Position numbers and translations under genes: made by a program. A DNA stretch of 62,487 nt from Aestuariivirga sp. (GTDB lineage Bacteria; Pseudomonadota; Alphaproteobacteria; Rhizobiales; Aestuariivirgaceae): positions 1 to 62,487 of the forward strand of contig NZ_JADCDA010000016.1 in assembly GCF_020252405.1 (NCBI RefSeq), written 5' to 3'. The notes beneath the pieces were generated by a model. It searched no databases. It saw only the letters and a list, made by a program, of their open reading frames with translations, and was not told the origin of the DNA. Of this stretch, positions 51,439 to 62,487 are shown in pieces (within the stretch, counting starts at the first letter, position 1; each line of letters begins with the position of its first letter).

Positions 51439-52184
51439 CAGGCTTTCCTCAGCATGCGGCGGGCGGTTTCGAGTTCGGCTGGCGTATCGACGCCGACCGG
51501 CACCGTGTCAACCCGCACCACCACGATGCGCATGCCATTGTCCATGGCGCGCATCTGTTCGAGCTTGCGCTCCGCCTCGCGCGCGCTGACGGGGAGCGAC
51601 ACGAAACGCTCCAGCACGGCGCGCTTATAGGCATAGACGCCAATGTGGTGCCAGAAGGGGGCCTGATGCTCCGGCCCCACCTGGCGCAGAAAATCGCGCG
51701 CGAACGCCACTTCGCGCCCGTCGCTCAAGGGTGCGATGGCCTTGACGATGTTGGGGTTGGCCACATCCTCGCCGCGCTCGATCTTCGCGGCGATGGTGGA
51801 AATGTCGGCGGGCTCGTTGGTGAGGCCGGCAAGGCAGCGCCGGACCGACAGGGAATCGATCGCCGGCAGGTCGCCCTGAAGGTTCACCACATATGCGAAG
51901 CGGCGCTGCGGGTCACGCAGCGCCAGGGCCTGGGCGATGCGGTCCGAGCCTGACGGCAGCGCCGGATCGGTGACGATCGCATCGCCGCCCTGGGCGCGGA
52001 CGACGTCGGCGATCTCCACCTCGGCGGCCGCGACCAGCACCTGGCCGATGTTCGCCTCCACCGCGCGCTTCCAGCACTGGACGATCATGGGAAGCCCGTT
52101 GATGTCGGCCAGGGGCTTTCCGGGGAGCCTTGTGGAGGCCATCCGGGCGGGGATCAGGACGATGGTATTTCGGTTGTCTATCAT
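51438..52184 (-). CDS. kdsB: 3-deoxy-manno-octulosonate cytidylyltransferase
   Basis: A 248-residue nucleotidyltransferase that activates KDO as CMP-KDO for lipopolysaccharide core synthesis in the cytosol. Motifs are the nucleotide-binding IPARMASTRLPGKPLADI, DPALPSGSDRIAQAL, VVNLQGDLPAI with the metal Asp, and HHIGVYAYKRAVLERF. The ATG at 52184 is preferred over an in-frame start 33 bases upstream. It is first gene of a pair with pheA and divergent from cycM, an arrangement common in Rhizobiales. Confidence 0.95.
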   Translation of the reverse strand: MIDNRNTIVLIPARMASTRLPGKPLADINGLPMIVQCWKRAVEANIGQVLVAAAEVEIADVVRAQGGDAIVTDPALPSGSDRIAQALALRDPQRRFAYVVNLQGDLPAIDSLSVRRCLAGLTNEPADISTIAAKIERGEDVANPNIVKAIAPLSDGREVAFARDFLRQVGPEHQAPFWHHIGVYAYKRAVLERFVSLPVSAREAERKLEQMRAMDNGMRIVVVRVDTVPVGVDTPAELETARRMLRKA

Positions 52185-52297
52185 GTGCTTAGAGGCAGGC
52201 GCGGCAAATTGGTGCAAACCCCCCTTACACTATTGCGGCGGGGCGGAGAAACAACTAGTTTCCGCGCGCGACGACGGCTCAAGGGGTTTCCGCCTTC

Positions 52298-52852
52298 ATG
52301 GACAGCTTTGAATTCAACAAGATCGCGGGCGCGGTGCTGGGCACGGCCCTGCTGGTTTTCGGCCTGAACGAGTTGAGCAAGTTCATCTATCACGCGCCCA
52401 AGCCGGAAAAGCAGGGCTATGCGGTGGAAGTCGCGGAAGCGGCCCCGGCCGGCGAAACCGCGGCCGACACCGCAGCCGCGGCCCCCGCCTTATCGCTGGG
52501 CACAATGCTGGCCTCGGCCGATGCCACCAAGGGCCAGGCCGTGTTCAAGACCTGTGCGGCCTGCCATGACGGCTCGAAGGGCGGCCCCAACAAGGTCGGG
52601 CCCAATCTGTGGGGCATCGTCGGCCGCAATCACGGCATTCACGAGGGCTTCGCCTATTCGGACGCCATGGCGGCACTGAAGGACAAGCCCTGGACCTTTG
52701 AGGCGTTGAACGCCTTCATCGCCAATCCGAAGGGCGCCATTCAGGGCACCAAGATGGCTTATGGCGGCCTCAAAAAGGACGCCGACCGCGCCAACCTGCT
52801 GGCTTACCTGCAGACGCTCTCGGACAGCCCGGTGCCCTTCCCGGCCCCGTAA
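52298..52852 (+). CDS. cycM: Membrane-anchored c-type cytochrome (CycM type)
   Basis: A 184-residue protein. An uncleaved N-terminal membrane anchor lies at about residues 9-27 (IAGAVLGTALLVFGLNEL). An Ala/Glu-rich periplasmic linker follows, then a class I cytochrome c domain with heme site Cys86-X2-Cys89-His90 (CAACH), VGPNLWGIVGR, and axial Met in GTKMAYGG. CycM carries electrons from the bc1 complex to cytochrome oxidase in rhizobia. It is divergent from kdsB and is followed by an intrinsic terminator. Confidence 0.93.
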   Translation: MDSFEFNKIAGAVLGTALLVFGLNELSKFIYHAPKPEKQGYAVEVAEAAPAGETAADTAAAAPALSLGTMLASADATKGQAVFKTCAACHDGSKGGPNKVGPNLWGIVGRNHGIHEGFAYSDAMAALKDKPWTFEALNAFIANPKGAIQGTKMAYGGLKKDADRANLLAYLQTLSDSPVPFPAP

Positions 52853-52876
52853 ACGCCGCAAATCTCACTGAAATTT

Positions 52877-52910
52877 AACACCGGCAAGCGCCAGGCCGGT
52901 GTTTTCTTTT
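52877..52910 (+). terminator. Rho-independent terminator of cycM
   Basis: AACACCGGC and GCCGGTGTT form a 9-bp stem with a 9-base loop, followed by TTCTTTT. It lies 25 bases after the cycM stop codon. Confidence 0.9.
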
Positions 52911-52964
52911 GGGGCTGGGCTTGCTTATCTCGACCGCCATGACGCCGCCTGGAGTTTTCGCCTC

Positions 52965-54824
52965 ATGACGATCAGCCGCCGCACCCTGTTGAAGCTCGCC
53001 GCGCTGGCGCCCGCCGCGAAACTGGTGGGCATCCAGCTGGCCCATGCGGAGGACCGCGACTTCCGCCATGCGATCACCCTGTTCAGCGACATCAAATATC
53101 CGCCGGACTTCAAGCATTTCGGTTACGCGAACCCGGCAGCGCCGAAGGGCGGGCGGGTGCGCTACGGCCTTGTCGGCTCCTTCGACAACCTCAACCCCTA
53201 TACCTACAAGGGCGCGACGGGTCCCGCCGTGCTGAACGACACGCTGTTCACGTCTTCCCTTGACGAGCCCTCGACCGAATATGGCCTGGCCGCCAGCGGC
53301 GTGTGGCACCCGGAAGACCGCTCGATGGTGGTCTACCGGCTGCGCCCCGAGGCGCGCTTCCACGATGGCGCGCCGATGACGCCCGAGGACGTGATCTGGT
53401 CAATGCAGGCGCTGCGCGAAGCCCATCCACAGTATAATTCCTACTACAGGAACGTCGCCGGGGCCGAGCAGACGGGCGAGCATGAGGTGACCTTCACCTT
53501 CACCGAGAAGGGAAATCGCGAGTTGCCGCTGATCACCGGGCAGCTTCCCGTGCTGTCACGGGCGTGGTGGACGGGCAAGGACGCACAGGGCAAGCAACGC
53601 AACATCCAGGAGACGAGCTTCGAGGCTCCCCTCGGATCCGGCGCCTATGTGGCCGACGAGGTGAAGCTCGGCATCTCGATCCGCATGAAGCGCGTGCCGG
53701 ATTACTGGGGCAAGGACCTTGCCGTGAATGCCGGTCAGAATAACTTTGACGCCATCGAATACATCTATTTCCGTGATGCCAACGTGGCTTTCGAGGCCTT
53801 CAAGGGCGACCAGTATGACTGGCGGGTCGAAACCTCCGCCAAGGACTGGGCGACCGGCTATAACGTTCCGGCCGTCACGTCCGGCCGCATCGTGAAGGAG
53901 GAGATCGCGCTCAGGCAGGTGAACGGCATGCAGGGCTGGGCGATGAACATTCGCCGTCCCAAATTCCAGGACGTGCGCGTGCGCCAGGCGCTGAACCTTG
54001 CCTTCGACTTCGAATGGGCGAACCAGAACCTGTTCTATGGCCAGTACACGCGCTCGCGCAGCTATTTCAACAATTCCGAGATGGAGGCCAGGGACACTCC
54101 CTCCGGGGCGGAACTCGCCCTGCTCAACCCGCTGAAGGACAAGCTGCCGGCGGAGGTCTTCACCGCGCAATACATGAATCCGCTGAATGACACGCCGCAG
54201 AACAGGCGCAAGAACCTGCGCCAGGCGGCGAAGCTTCTTTCCGATGCCGGCTGGCGGACGGTTCAGGATGGCGGCAAGAACGTGCTGAAGAATGACACGG
54301 GCGAGCGGCTGACCATCGAGTTTCTGCTCAACTCGCCCGCCTTCGAGCGCGTGGCGCTTCCCTATCAGCAGCAGCTCGAACTGCTCGGCATCGGCGTCGC
54401 CATCAAGACCGTCGACAGCGCGCAACATGAACGGCGCACCCAGACCTTCGACTACGACATCATGGTCGGCAGTTGGCCGCAGTCGCTTTCGCCCGGCAAT
54501 GAACAGCGCGAATTCTGGGGCAGCGAAGCCGCCAGGCGCGACGGCAGCCGGAATTACATCGGCATCGCCAACCCGGCGGTGGATGCGATTATCGAGCAGC
54601 TGGTGCTGGCGCAGGACCGCGACAGCCTGGTCGCGGCCTGCCGGGCGCTTGACCGCGTGCTGATGTGGAACCACTACGTCGTGCCCATGTGGTTCATTCC
54701 CTATACCCGGACCGCCCGCTGGGACCGCTTCGGCAGGCCGGAGCAATTGCCCCTGCTCTCGACCGGGTTCCCCACCACCTGGTGGTGGGACGAGGAGAGG
54801 GCCAGGAAGGCGGCCGCCACGTGA
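52965..54824 (+). CDS. yejA: Peptide ABC transporter substrate-binding protein (YejA-like), copy 1
   Basis: A 619-residue family 5 solute-binding protein. The signal (SRRTLLKLAALAPAAKLVG ... AHA) is twin-arginine-like. Features shared with YejA/microcin C receptors are KYPPDFKHFGYANPAAPKGG, FDNLNPYTYKG, and EYIYFRDANVAFEAFKGDQYDWRVE near the middle, with NWMFIPYTRTARWDRFGRPE-type residues near the end. These receptors bind oligopeptides or peptide antibiotics in the periplasm. ATG 52965 is taken because it opens at the signal. Its stop overlaps the second binding-protein gene by 4 bases (GTGA). Confidence 0.9.
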   Translation: MTISRRTLLKLAALAPAAKLVGIQLAHAEDRDFRHAITLFSDIKYPPDFKHFGYANPAAPKGGRVRYGLVGSFDNLNPYTYKGATGPAVLNDTLFTSSLDEPSTEYGLAASGVWHPEDRSMVVYRLRPEARFHDGAPMTPEDVIWSMQALREAHPQYNSYYRNVAGAEQTGEHEVTFTFTEKGNRELPLITGQLPVLSRAWWTGKDAQGKQRNIQETSFEAPLGSGAYVADEVKLGISIRMKRVPDYWGKDLAVNAGQNNFDAIEYIYFRDANVAFEAFKGDQYDWRVETSAKDWATGYNVPAVTSGRIVKEEIALRQVNGMQGWAMNIRRPKFQDVRVRQALNLAFDFEWANQNLFYGQYTRSRSYFNNSEMEARDTPSGAELALLNPLKDKLPAEVFTAQYMNPLNDTPQNRRKNLRQAAKLLSDAGWRTVQDGGKNVLKNDTGERLTIEFLLNSPAFERVALPYQQQLELLGIGVAIKTVDSAQHERRTQTFDYDIMVGSWPQSLSPGNEQREFWGSEAARRDGSRNYIGIANPAVDAIIEQLVLAQDRDSLVAACRALDRVLMWNHYVVPMWFIPYTRTARWDRFGRPEQLPLLSTGFPTTWWWDEERARKAAAT

Positions 54825-56635
54825 AGCTCTTCGCTGCGGCGGCCATCGCGCTGTGCCTCGGCGCTGCTTCGGCTGCGGCAGAGCCGCGCCATGGCCTGTC
54901 CACTTTCGGCGATCTCAAATATCCGGAAGACTTCACGCATTTCGATTACGTGAACCCGGACGCGCCGAAGGGCGGCAGCATCGCCACCATCGGCACCGCG
55001 GCGATGGACACTTTCGACAGCTTCAACGCCTATATCCTGAAGGGCGATGCGGCGCAGGGGCTCGAATTGCTGACCGACAGCCTCATGGCGCGGGCGATGG
55101 ACGAGCCCGACGCGATGTATGGTCTGGTCGCCAGGGATGCGGACATTGCGGCTGACCGCAAGAGCGTCACCTTCACCTTGCGCGCGGAGGCGAAATTCTC
55201 CGATGGCTCGGCGCTCACCGCCGAGGATGTGTGCGACACGTTCCGCCTGATTTCGACTGAAGGACACGAGCGCATCCGCATCACCATCCGCGATGTCGAG
55301 GCTTGCGACGTCATCGACCCGCACACCGTGCGTTACCGCTTCAAGGGCGGGCGCACGCGCGACTTGCCGCTCACCGTCGCCGGGCTTCCGATTCTGTCCA
55401 AGGCCTATTACGCCAGGGTGGATTTCGCGAAGTCCACGCTTGAACCGCCGCTCGGCTCCGGCCCCTATGCGATCAAGTCCTTCAAGCCCGGCGAATATGT
55501 CACCTACGGCCGGCGGGACGATTACTGGGCCAAGGACTTGGCCGTGAACAAGGGCCGCTATAACTTTGACGAGATCCGCTACGATTATTTCCGCGAGAGG
55601 ATTGCGGGCTTTGAGGCGCTGAAGGCCGGCGCCATCGACCTGCGGGAGGAATTCACCTCCAAGGACTGGGCGACGGGCTATGACTTCGCGGCGGTGAAGG
55701 ACGCGCGCGTCCTCAAGATGGAGATGCCCGACGAGACTCCGTCGGGCGCTCAAGGATGGTTCTTCAACTTGCGCCGGCCGCAGTTCCAGGACATCCGCGT
55801 GCGCGAGGCGATCAACCTCGCCTTCGATTTCGGGTGGACCAACAAGAACCTGTTCTTCGGCCTCTATGACCGCACGCAGAGTTTCTTCCAGCGTTCGCCG
55901 CTGCAGGCCGAGGGTGAGCCAAAGCCCGGAGAACTGGCGCTGCTCGACCCGCTGAAGGCCTCGCTGCGGCCGGAGGTGTTCGGCCCCGCTGTGCTGGCCC
56001 CCGTCTCCAACGGCTCCGGCCAGGACCGGGCCATGTTGCGCAAGGCCTCCGCGTTGCTCGACGAGGCCGGCTGGAAGACCGCCGGCACCCTGCGGCGCAA
56101 CGCATCCGGGCAGACGCTCGACGTCGAATTCCTCATCGAGAGCCCGGTGTTCGAGCGCGTGCTCGGCCCCTATGTGAGGAACCTGAGGCTTATTGGCGTC
56201 AACGCCACGATCCGCACGGTGGATGACGCGCAATACCAGAAGCGCCTGAAAGACTTCGACTATGACGTGGTGGGCAGCCGCTTCACGACCAGCCCGACAC
56301 CGGGCGACGAGCTGCGCGTGTTCTTCGGTTCGGACTCGGCCAAGGCGCCAGGCTCCTACAATCTTTCCGGCGTCGCCTCGCCGGCGATCGATGATCTGCT
56401 CGACAAGGTGGTGGAGGCCCCGTCCCGGGACGAGCTCAACACCGCGGGCCAGGCGCTGGACCGGGTGCTGCGGGCGGAGCGGTTCTGGGTGCCCAACTGG
56501 TACAAGGGCACCTATCGGGTGGCCTACTGGGACAGGTTCGGCAGGCCCGGAACCAAGCCCAAATACGACCGTGGCTTCCTCGACACCTGGTGGTATGACG
56601 AGACCAAGGCCAAGCGAATCGCCAACCGAAACTGA
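54821..56635 (+). CDS. Peptide ABC transporter substrate-binding protein (YejA-like), copy 2
   Basis: A 604-residue paralogue of the preceding protein, with a Sec-type signal (KLFAAAAIALCLGAASAAAE) rather than a Tat one. It keeps the family landmarks DLKYPEDFTHFDYVNPDAPK, TFDSFNAYILKGDAAQGL, YDYFRERIAGFEALKAGAID and the final AYWDRFGRPG. The start is GTG 54821 overlapping the previous stop. Having two divergent receptors for one permease suggests the system takes up two ligand classes; this is inference. Confidence 0.9.
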   Translation: MKLFAAAAIALCLGAASAAAEPRHGLSTFGDLKYPEDFTHFDYVNPDAPKGGSIATIGTAAMDTFDSFNAYILKGDAAQGLELLTDSLMARAMDEPDAMYGLVARDADIAADRKSVTFTLRAEAKFSDGSALTAEDVCDTFRLISTEGHERIRITIRDVEACDVIDPHTVRYRFKGGRTRDLPLTVAGLPILSKAYYARVDFAKSTLEPPLGSGPYAIKSFKPGEYVTYGRRDDYWAKDLAVNKGRYNFDEIRYDYFRERIAGFEALKAGAIDLREEFTSKDWATGYDFAAVKDARVLKMEMPDETPSGAQGWFFNLRRPQFQDIRVREAINLAFDFGWTNKNLFFGLYDRTQSFFQRSPLQAEGEPKPGELALLDPLKASLRPEVFGPAVLAPVSNGSGQDRAMLRKASALLDEAGWKTAGTLRRNASGQTLDVEFLIESPVFERVLGPYVRNLRLIGVNATIRTVDDAQYQKRLKDFDYDVVGSRFTTSPTPGDELRVFFGSDSAKAPGSYNLSGVASPAIDDLLDKVVEAPSRDELNTAGQALDRVLRAERFWVPNWYKGTYRVAYWDRFGRPGTKPKYDRGFLDTWWYDETKAKRIANRN

Positions 56636-56644
56636 TCCCGCTCC

Positions 56645-57757
56645 ATGGGCGCCTACATCCTCAAACGCATTCTGCTGATGATCCCCACGCTCCTGGGCAT
56701 CATGCTGCTGACCTTCGCGATCATCCAGTTCGTGCCGGGCGGGCCCGTGGAGCAGGTGATCGCCAGAATGCAGGGCAACGATACGGATGCGACCGGGCGC
56801 ATCAGCGGCAACACCGGGAACGAGGCGGGCGGCAACCAGGCGCAGATGACGCCGGGCACCGACGCGGTGAGCATCAAATACCGCGGCGCCCAGGGGCTGG
56901 ACCCCGAATTCATCAAGAGCCTCGAAAAGCAGTTCGGCTTCGACAAGCCAGCACCCGAGCGCTTCCTGCTGATGATGAGGGACTATCTGACCTTCAATTT
57001 CGGCCAGAGCTATTTCCGCGACCGTTCGGTGATCGGCCTGATCGTGGAGAAGATGCCGGTCTCGGTCTCGCTCGGTCTGTGGCTGACGCTGGTTCAGTAT
57101 CTCGTGTCGATTCCGCTCGGCATCCGCAAGGCGGTGAAGGACGGCTCCACCTTCGACGTGTGGACTTCCGGCGTGATCATCATCGGCTACGCCATCCCCA
57201 GCTTCATCTTCGCCATCATGCTGATCGTGGTCTTCGCCGGCGGCAGCTACTTCAGCTGGTTCCCCCTGCGCGGGCTGACGTCCGACAATTTCGACCAGCT
57301 GAGCTTCCTCGGCAAGATGGGCGACTATGCCTGGCACCTCGCGCTGCCGCTCTTCGCCATGGCCATCGGCAGCTTCGCCACCATGACGATGCTGACCAAG
57401 AATTCATTCCTTGACGAGATCAGGAAGCAATATGTGACGACGGCGCGCGCCAAGGGGCTGACCGAGAGCCGGATTCTCTATGGCCACGTGTTCCGCAACG
57501 CCATGCTGCTGGTGATCGCGGGTTTCCCCGGCGCCTTCATCGGCGCCTTTTTCGCGAGTTCGCTGCTTATCGAGACGATCTTCTCGCTGGACGGGCTGGG
57601 CTATCTGTTCTTCACGGCAACGGTGAACCGCGACTATCCGATCGTCTTCGCCAGCCTCTACATCTTCACGCTGTCCGGCCTCGTCGTCCAGCTGGTCTCG
57701 GACCTGACCTACACCTGGATCGATCCGCGCATCGATTTCGAAAGGCGGGACCTCTGA
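56645..57757 (+). CDS. yejB: Microcin C/oligopeptide ABC transporter permease YejB
   Basis: A 370-residue inner-membrane permease of the DppB/OppB type. The N-terminal helix ([23 protein letters not shown]) is followed by a long periplasmic insert (about residues 35-100), which marks YejB. Then come five helices and the cytoplasmic coupling loop [31 protein letters not shown]. It follows the second receptor by 9 bases and precedes yejE by 3, all one operon. Confidence 0.94.
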   Translation: MGAYILKRILLMIPTLLGIMLLTFAIIQFVPGGPVEQVIARMQGNDTDATGRISGNTGNEAGGNQAQMTPGTDAVSIKYRGAQGLDPEFIKSLEKQFGFDKPAPERFLLMMRDYLTFNFGQSYFRDRSVIGLIVEKMPVSVSLGLWLTLVQYLVSIPLGIRKAVKDGSTFDVWTSGVIIIGYAIPSFIFAIMLIVVFAGGSYFSWFPLRGLTSDNFDQLSFLGKMGDYAWHLALPLFAMAIGSFATMTMLTKNSFLDEIRKQYVTTARAKGLTESRILYGHVFRNAMLLVIAGFPGAFIGAFFASSLLIETIFSLDGLGYLFFTATVNRDYPIVFASLYIFTLSGLVVQLVSDLTYTWIDPRIDFERRDL

Positions 57758-57760
57758 GCC

Positions 57761-58857
57761 ATGGCGATCCGCGTCAGCCCCCTCAACAAGCGCCGCTGGC
57801 AGCTGTTCCGGCAGAGCCGCCGCGGCTACTGGTCGTTCTGGCTGTTCCTCGTCCTGTTCCTGATCTCGGTCTTCGCCCCCTTCATCGCCAATGACCGGCC
57901 GATCCTCGTCTCCTACAAGGGCGAATGGTTTTATCCGACCTTCGTCGATTATCCCGAGACGGCATTCGGCGGAACGTTCCCCAACACCGACTTCCGCGAC
58001 CCCTTCATCCAGGACGAAGTCGCCGCCAATGGCTGGATGATCTGGCCGCCAATCCGTTATTCCTACAGCAGCGTGAATTACCAGCTGCCGATGCCCGCGC
58101 CCTCGCCGCCGGCCTTCCGGCTTACCCCCGAACAGGCCTGCGCCAAATATCCCCTGGGCGTGAACGACCCCAACTGCATTTTCGGCAACATGAACTGGCT
58201 CGGCACCGACGACCAGGGCCGCGACGTGGTGGCGCGGCTGATCTATGGCTTCCGCGTCTCGGTGGCCTTCGGCCTGATCCTCACGCTGATCTCGTCGCTT
58301 GTCGGCATGGCGGCGGGCTCGGTGCAGGGCTATTTCGGCGGCTGGACGGACCTCCTCTTTCAGCGCTTCATCGAGATCTGGACCGCGATGCCAGCACTCT
58401 ATCTGCTCATCATTCTCGCGGCCTTCATCACGCCAACCTTCTGGATCCTGCTGTTCATCCAGGTCCTGTTTTCGTGGACGACAATCGTCGGCCTCGTCCG
58501 CGCCGAGTTCCTGCGCGCGCGCAACTTCGAATATGTGCGCGCCGCCCGCGCCCTGGGGCTTTCGGATTCGAGGATCATGTTCAAGCACCTGCTGCCCAAT
58601 GCGGTGGTGTCCACCATCACCTTCATGCCTTTCATCATGGCGGGTTCCGTGACGGTGCTGTCGTCGCTCGACTTCCTCGGTTTCGGCCTGCCGCCCGGTT
58701 CGCCATCGCTCGGCGAATTGATCAGGCAGGGCAAGGAGAACCTCCAGGCGCCGTGGCTCGGCATCACCGGCTTCTTCATCATCTCCCTCATGCTCTCGCT
58801 CCTCGTCTTCATCGGCGAGGGGGTGCGTGACGCGCTCGACCCGCGGAAGACCTTCGC

Positions 58858-58861
<4 letters not shown>
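57761..58861 (+). CDS. yejE: Microcin C/oligopeptide ABC transporter permease YejE
   Basis: A 366-residue DppC/OppC-type permease. One N-terminal helix (YWSFWLFLVLFLISVFAPFI) is followed by a large periplasmic domain and then five helices. The WLGTDDQGRDVVARLIYGFRVS entry motif and the EAA-like coupling loop FEYVRAARALGLSDSRIMFKHLLPNA are conserved. Its last 4 bases overlap the yejF start (ATGA). Confidence 0.94.
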
Positions 58862-60485
<1,624 letters not shown>

Positions 60486-60486
<1 letters not shown>

Positions 60487-61433
60487 TGGCGTTCCTCTTC
60501 GTTTTGCCGACATGGCCCGTGGACGTGTGGACCGCCGCCATGAGGAAGGTTGCCCCCGACCTCGATGTGCGCGTCTGGCCCGGCCAGATGGGCAATGTCG
60601 GCGACATCGAATATTGCGCCGCCTGGCTGCCGCCGCCCGGCGTGTTGAAGAGCCTGCCGAACCTCAGGGTCATCATGTCGCTCGGCGCCGGTGCGGATGC
60701 CATCCTCGGCGACCCGACGCTGCCCGCCAACATCCCGATCATCCGCGTCAACGATCCGGACCTGACCGGCCGCATGACGGAATACATCGTGCTGCATGTG
60801 CTGATGCACCACCGCCAGCAGCGCCGCATCGACGCGAACCAGCGAAACAGGATCTGGGACTCCTTCCCCACGCATGCCGCGAAGGACCTGAGTGTCGGCA
60901 TCATGGGGATGGGCGTGATGGGGGCCGATTCCGCCGTCAGGCTGCGCGACATCGGCTTCCGCGTGGCCGGCTGGAGCCGCAGCCGCAAGGAAATCCCGGG
61001 AATCGGGAGCTTTGCGGGTGACGCGGAGTTCGATGCTTTCCTCGCGCGCACCGACATTCTCGTCTCGCTGCTGCCGGCAACACCGGACACCGATGGCATC
61101 ATCAACCGCGCCGCCATCCGCAAGCTGTCGCGCAAGGGGCCCTTCGGCGCGCCGGTCGTCATCAACGCCGGCCGTGGCCGCCAGCAGGTGGCGGATGACA
61201 TTCTCGCCGCCCTCGATGCAGGCGAACTCCATGCCGCGACGCTGGACGTCTTCATGCCGGAGCCGCTGCCGCCCGACAGCCCGCTGTGGACGCATCCCAG
61301 GGTGACGGTTACGCCTCACTGCGCCGCAGACAGCGACCCGGAAACGATCTGCGCCTATGTGGCGGCGAATATCCGGCGGCACCAGCGTGGCGCGAAGCTG
61401 GAAAATCTCGTTGACCGGGCGCGGGGATATTGA
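60486..61433 (+). CDS. ghrA: Glyoxylate/hydroxypyruvate reductase A-like D-2-hydroxyacid dehydrogenase
   Basis: A 315-residue NAD(P)H-dependent dehydrogenase. The Rossmann motif is GIMGMGVMGADSAVRL, followed by WSRSRKE, where the Arg/Ser after the second strand suggests NADPH preference. Catalytic residues are Arg in NAGRGRQ, Glu in FMPEPLP and His in TPHCAA, as in GhrA, which reduces glyoxylate and hydroxypyruvate. It is translationally coupled to yejF, which is unusual for a metabolic enzyme and may mean the imported compound, or a breakdown product, is a 2-keto acid. Confidence 0.88.
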
Positions 61434-61491
61434 CCCCCGGAGCATCGGGCGGGCACATGGAAACACATGCGAAGCGAAGGATGCTCCAGAT

Positions 61492-62355
61492 TCAAAAGCC
61501 GGCATATCCGGGCAGGCGCCTCACACCTGTCAGCTGACCATAGCGTGCCGCAATCCTATGGGCCGCGTCCCTGAGCGGCTCCGCCACCACCATCATGTGA
61601 TGGCCATTGGCGTGCAGCAGGATCGTCCCGTCCATCATGATGCCCACATGGCCATTCCAGAACACGAGGTCGCCGCGCCTGAGGCTGTCGAGGCCATCGA
61701 CCGGCAAATTGCCGCCCAGCGTCCGCTCCTGCATGTCGCTGTCGCGCAATGCACGAAGCCCGCACGCCTCGAGTGACAGCTGCACGAGGCCGGAACAGTC
61801 GAGACCCTGCGCCGACTTGCCGCCCCAATGATAGGGCACATGGCGGAACATCGCGGCGACCGCGACGAAATCCGCCTCGACATCATCGATGCGCTTCAGA
61901 TGCGCGGTGAAGACAAAGCGGCGGTTGGAAAGCTGCGAATAGGCGCCGGCCTCCGTCATCACGGTAACCTGCGCATTGAGGCTGAGCGGAATTGCGGGCA
62001 GCGTCTTCAGATCGGCCTCCGGATACATGAAGGTCGACGGCACGGCGACACGATGCGAGGGCGCCAGCACATGGGGCGACAGCGCGTTGCCATTCACATA
62101 GCCGACATAGCCATCCTTCACGAGCTGCACCCAGGCCCACCCCTCCTCCTCGTGGAACAGCTTCACCTCCTCGCCGAACAGCGCCTGGGTGAGCTGCATC
62201 GCATCGAATCGCGGCGCCTTGTGCAGGCTGATGACGGGCTCGATGACCTGCGTCAGGCGCGGCTCGACGAAACGCGTGGCCTCAACCTGGCCGGCAAGGG
62301 CCACGTCAGCGAGATCGGGGCGATAGGCGTGCAAACGGGCATCGGGCTTGCTCAT
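61492..62355 (-). CDS. NlpC/P60 (C40) family peptidase with SH3-like domains
   Basis: A 287-residue protein. The N-terminal 130 residues are SH3-like (VISLHKAPRF ... LFHEEEGWAWVQLVKDGYVGYV ... AVPSTFMYPEADLKTLPAIPL). The NlpC/P60 cysteine peptidase domain has the nucleophile in GLDCSGLVQLSLEACG, the base His in FWNGHVGIMM, and a polar His in HANGHHMMV. Such enzymes cut D-Glu-mDAP bonds in peptidoglycan peptides. No signal peptide is seen, so it may act on cytosolic recycled muropeptides, as dipeptidyl-peptidase VI-like enzymes do. It is convergent with ghrA (58-base gap). Confidence 0.9.
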   Translation of the reverse strand: MSKPDARLHAYRPDLADVALAGQVEATRFVEPRLTQVIEPVISLHKAPRFDAMQLTQALFGEEVKLFHEEEGWAWVQLVKDGYVGYVNGNALSPHVLAPSHRVAVPSTFMYPEADLKTLPAIPLSLNAQVTVMTEAGAYSQLSNRRFVFTAHLKRIDDVEADFVAVAAMFRHVPYHWGGKSAQGLDCSGLVQLSLEACGLRALRDSDMQERTLGGNLPVDGLDSLRRGDLVFWNGHVGIMMDGTILLHANGHHMMVVAEPLRDAAHRIAARYGQLTGVRRLPGYAGF

Positions 62356-62412
62356 GCGCGATCCCTAAAGCATCGGGCGTTCAACTGAAATCAGAATACC
62401 GTTTATGCTCCT

Positions 62413-62487
62413 CTTATGCCGTCATTCCGGCGAAGGCCGGAATCCCGCTTTGCGTCAGCACGCGTTGAAAGAAAGCTGGATTCCGGC
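62413..62487. repeat. Partial palindromic intergenic repeat at the window edge
   Basis: CGTCATTCCGGCGAAGGCCGGAATCC opens the element (62416 onward), and the window ends in GGATTCCGGC, the inverse of its inner arm. This is the form of a widespread alphaproteobacterial intergenic repeat whose far arm lies beyond the window. A short half REP-like motif (AAAGCATCGGGCG) precedes it at 62367. Confidence 0.6.

Noticed and set aside
54701-57337. An 878-residue minus-strand open frame across the second receptor and yejB
   Set aside because: It crosses the boundary of two real genes on the other strand, and its composition is that of an antisense frame.

Overview
The window is a high-GC stretch of an alphaproteobacterial chromosome, most likely Hyphomicrobiales (Rhizobiales). 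Several things point there. There is a CpdR gene divergent from an N-formylglutamate amidohydrolase gene, and a suhB/MmgR-type small RNA next to a suhB-family phosphatase. A giant membrane-anchored coiled-coil protein resembles the Growth Pole Ring protein (GPR/RgsE) of unipolar-growing Rhizobiales, and a Sel1-repeat coiled-coil protein has a PodJ-like N-terminus. There is also a pheA-kdsB / cycM cluster, and short palindromic REP-like repeats are scattered through the intergenic regions. Gene density is high and most content is core-like; no prophage, insertion sequence, rRNA or CRISPR was seen.

Layout. 1-5.2 kb: tRNA-Val, cpdR, N-formylglutamate amidohydrolase, the small RNA, a HisN/SuhB phosphatase, dksA and an FAD amine oxidase. 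5.2-10.2 kb: a P-loop ATPase coupled to metA, then sixA and ycjX-ycjF. 10.4-13.5 kb: a ChaA antiporter, a ferredoxin plus ferredoxin reductase operon and an Hpt phosphotransfer protein. 13.9-20.5 kb: the GPR-like protein, an enolase-superfamily epimerase and an unknown 166-aa protein. 20.5-27.9 kb: a threonine dehydratase-like enzyme, a trimethylamine dehydrogenase-like flavoprotein, an L,D-transpeptidase, AllE and a SulP transporter. 27.8-34.6 kb: a membrane glycosyltransferase, a solute-binding protein, DUF952-pyrD, an S24-type regulator and PhoX behind a likely Pho box. 34.8-38.5 kb: a truncated radical-SAM gene, class I lysyl-tRNA synthetase, a two-gene cassette with a TIR/deoxyribosyltransferase-like protein, and a dienelactone hydrolase. 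38.5-45.9 kb: a DinG-like helicase with TerB, an Lhr-type helicase with PdeM, and a DUF3429 protein. 45.9-52.9 kb: the PodJ-like protein, a MerR regulator, nudC, pheA-kdsB and cycM. 53-61.4 kb: an oligopeptide/microcin C-type ABC operon (two binding proteins, YejB, YejE, YejF) ending in GhrA. 61.5 kb to the end: an NlpC/P60 peptidase and the start of another palindromic repeat.

Themes. Cell-cycle and polar-growth genes (cpdR, GPR-like, PodJ-like, the L,D-transpeptidase, and a CtrA-like site upstream of the GPR-like gene) recur in one region. DNA-repair helicases form a second theme. The best candidates for something undescribed are the small gene plus TIR/NDT-like cassette at 36.8-37.6 kb, the P-loop ATPase translationally close to metA, and a composite two-part palindromic repeat present in opposite orientations at 5.2 and 21.6 kb. 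All functional assignments are from reading protein motifs by eye; no database search was run.
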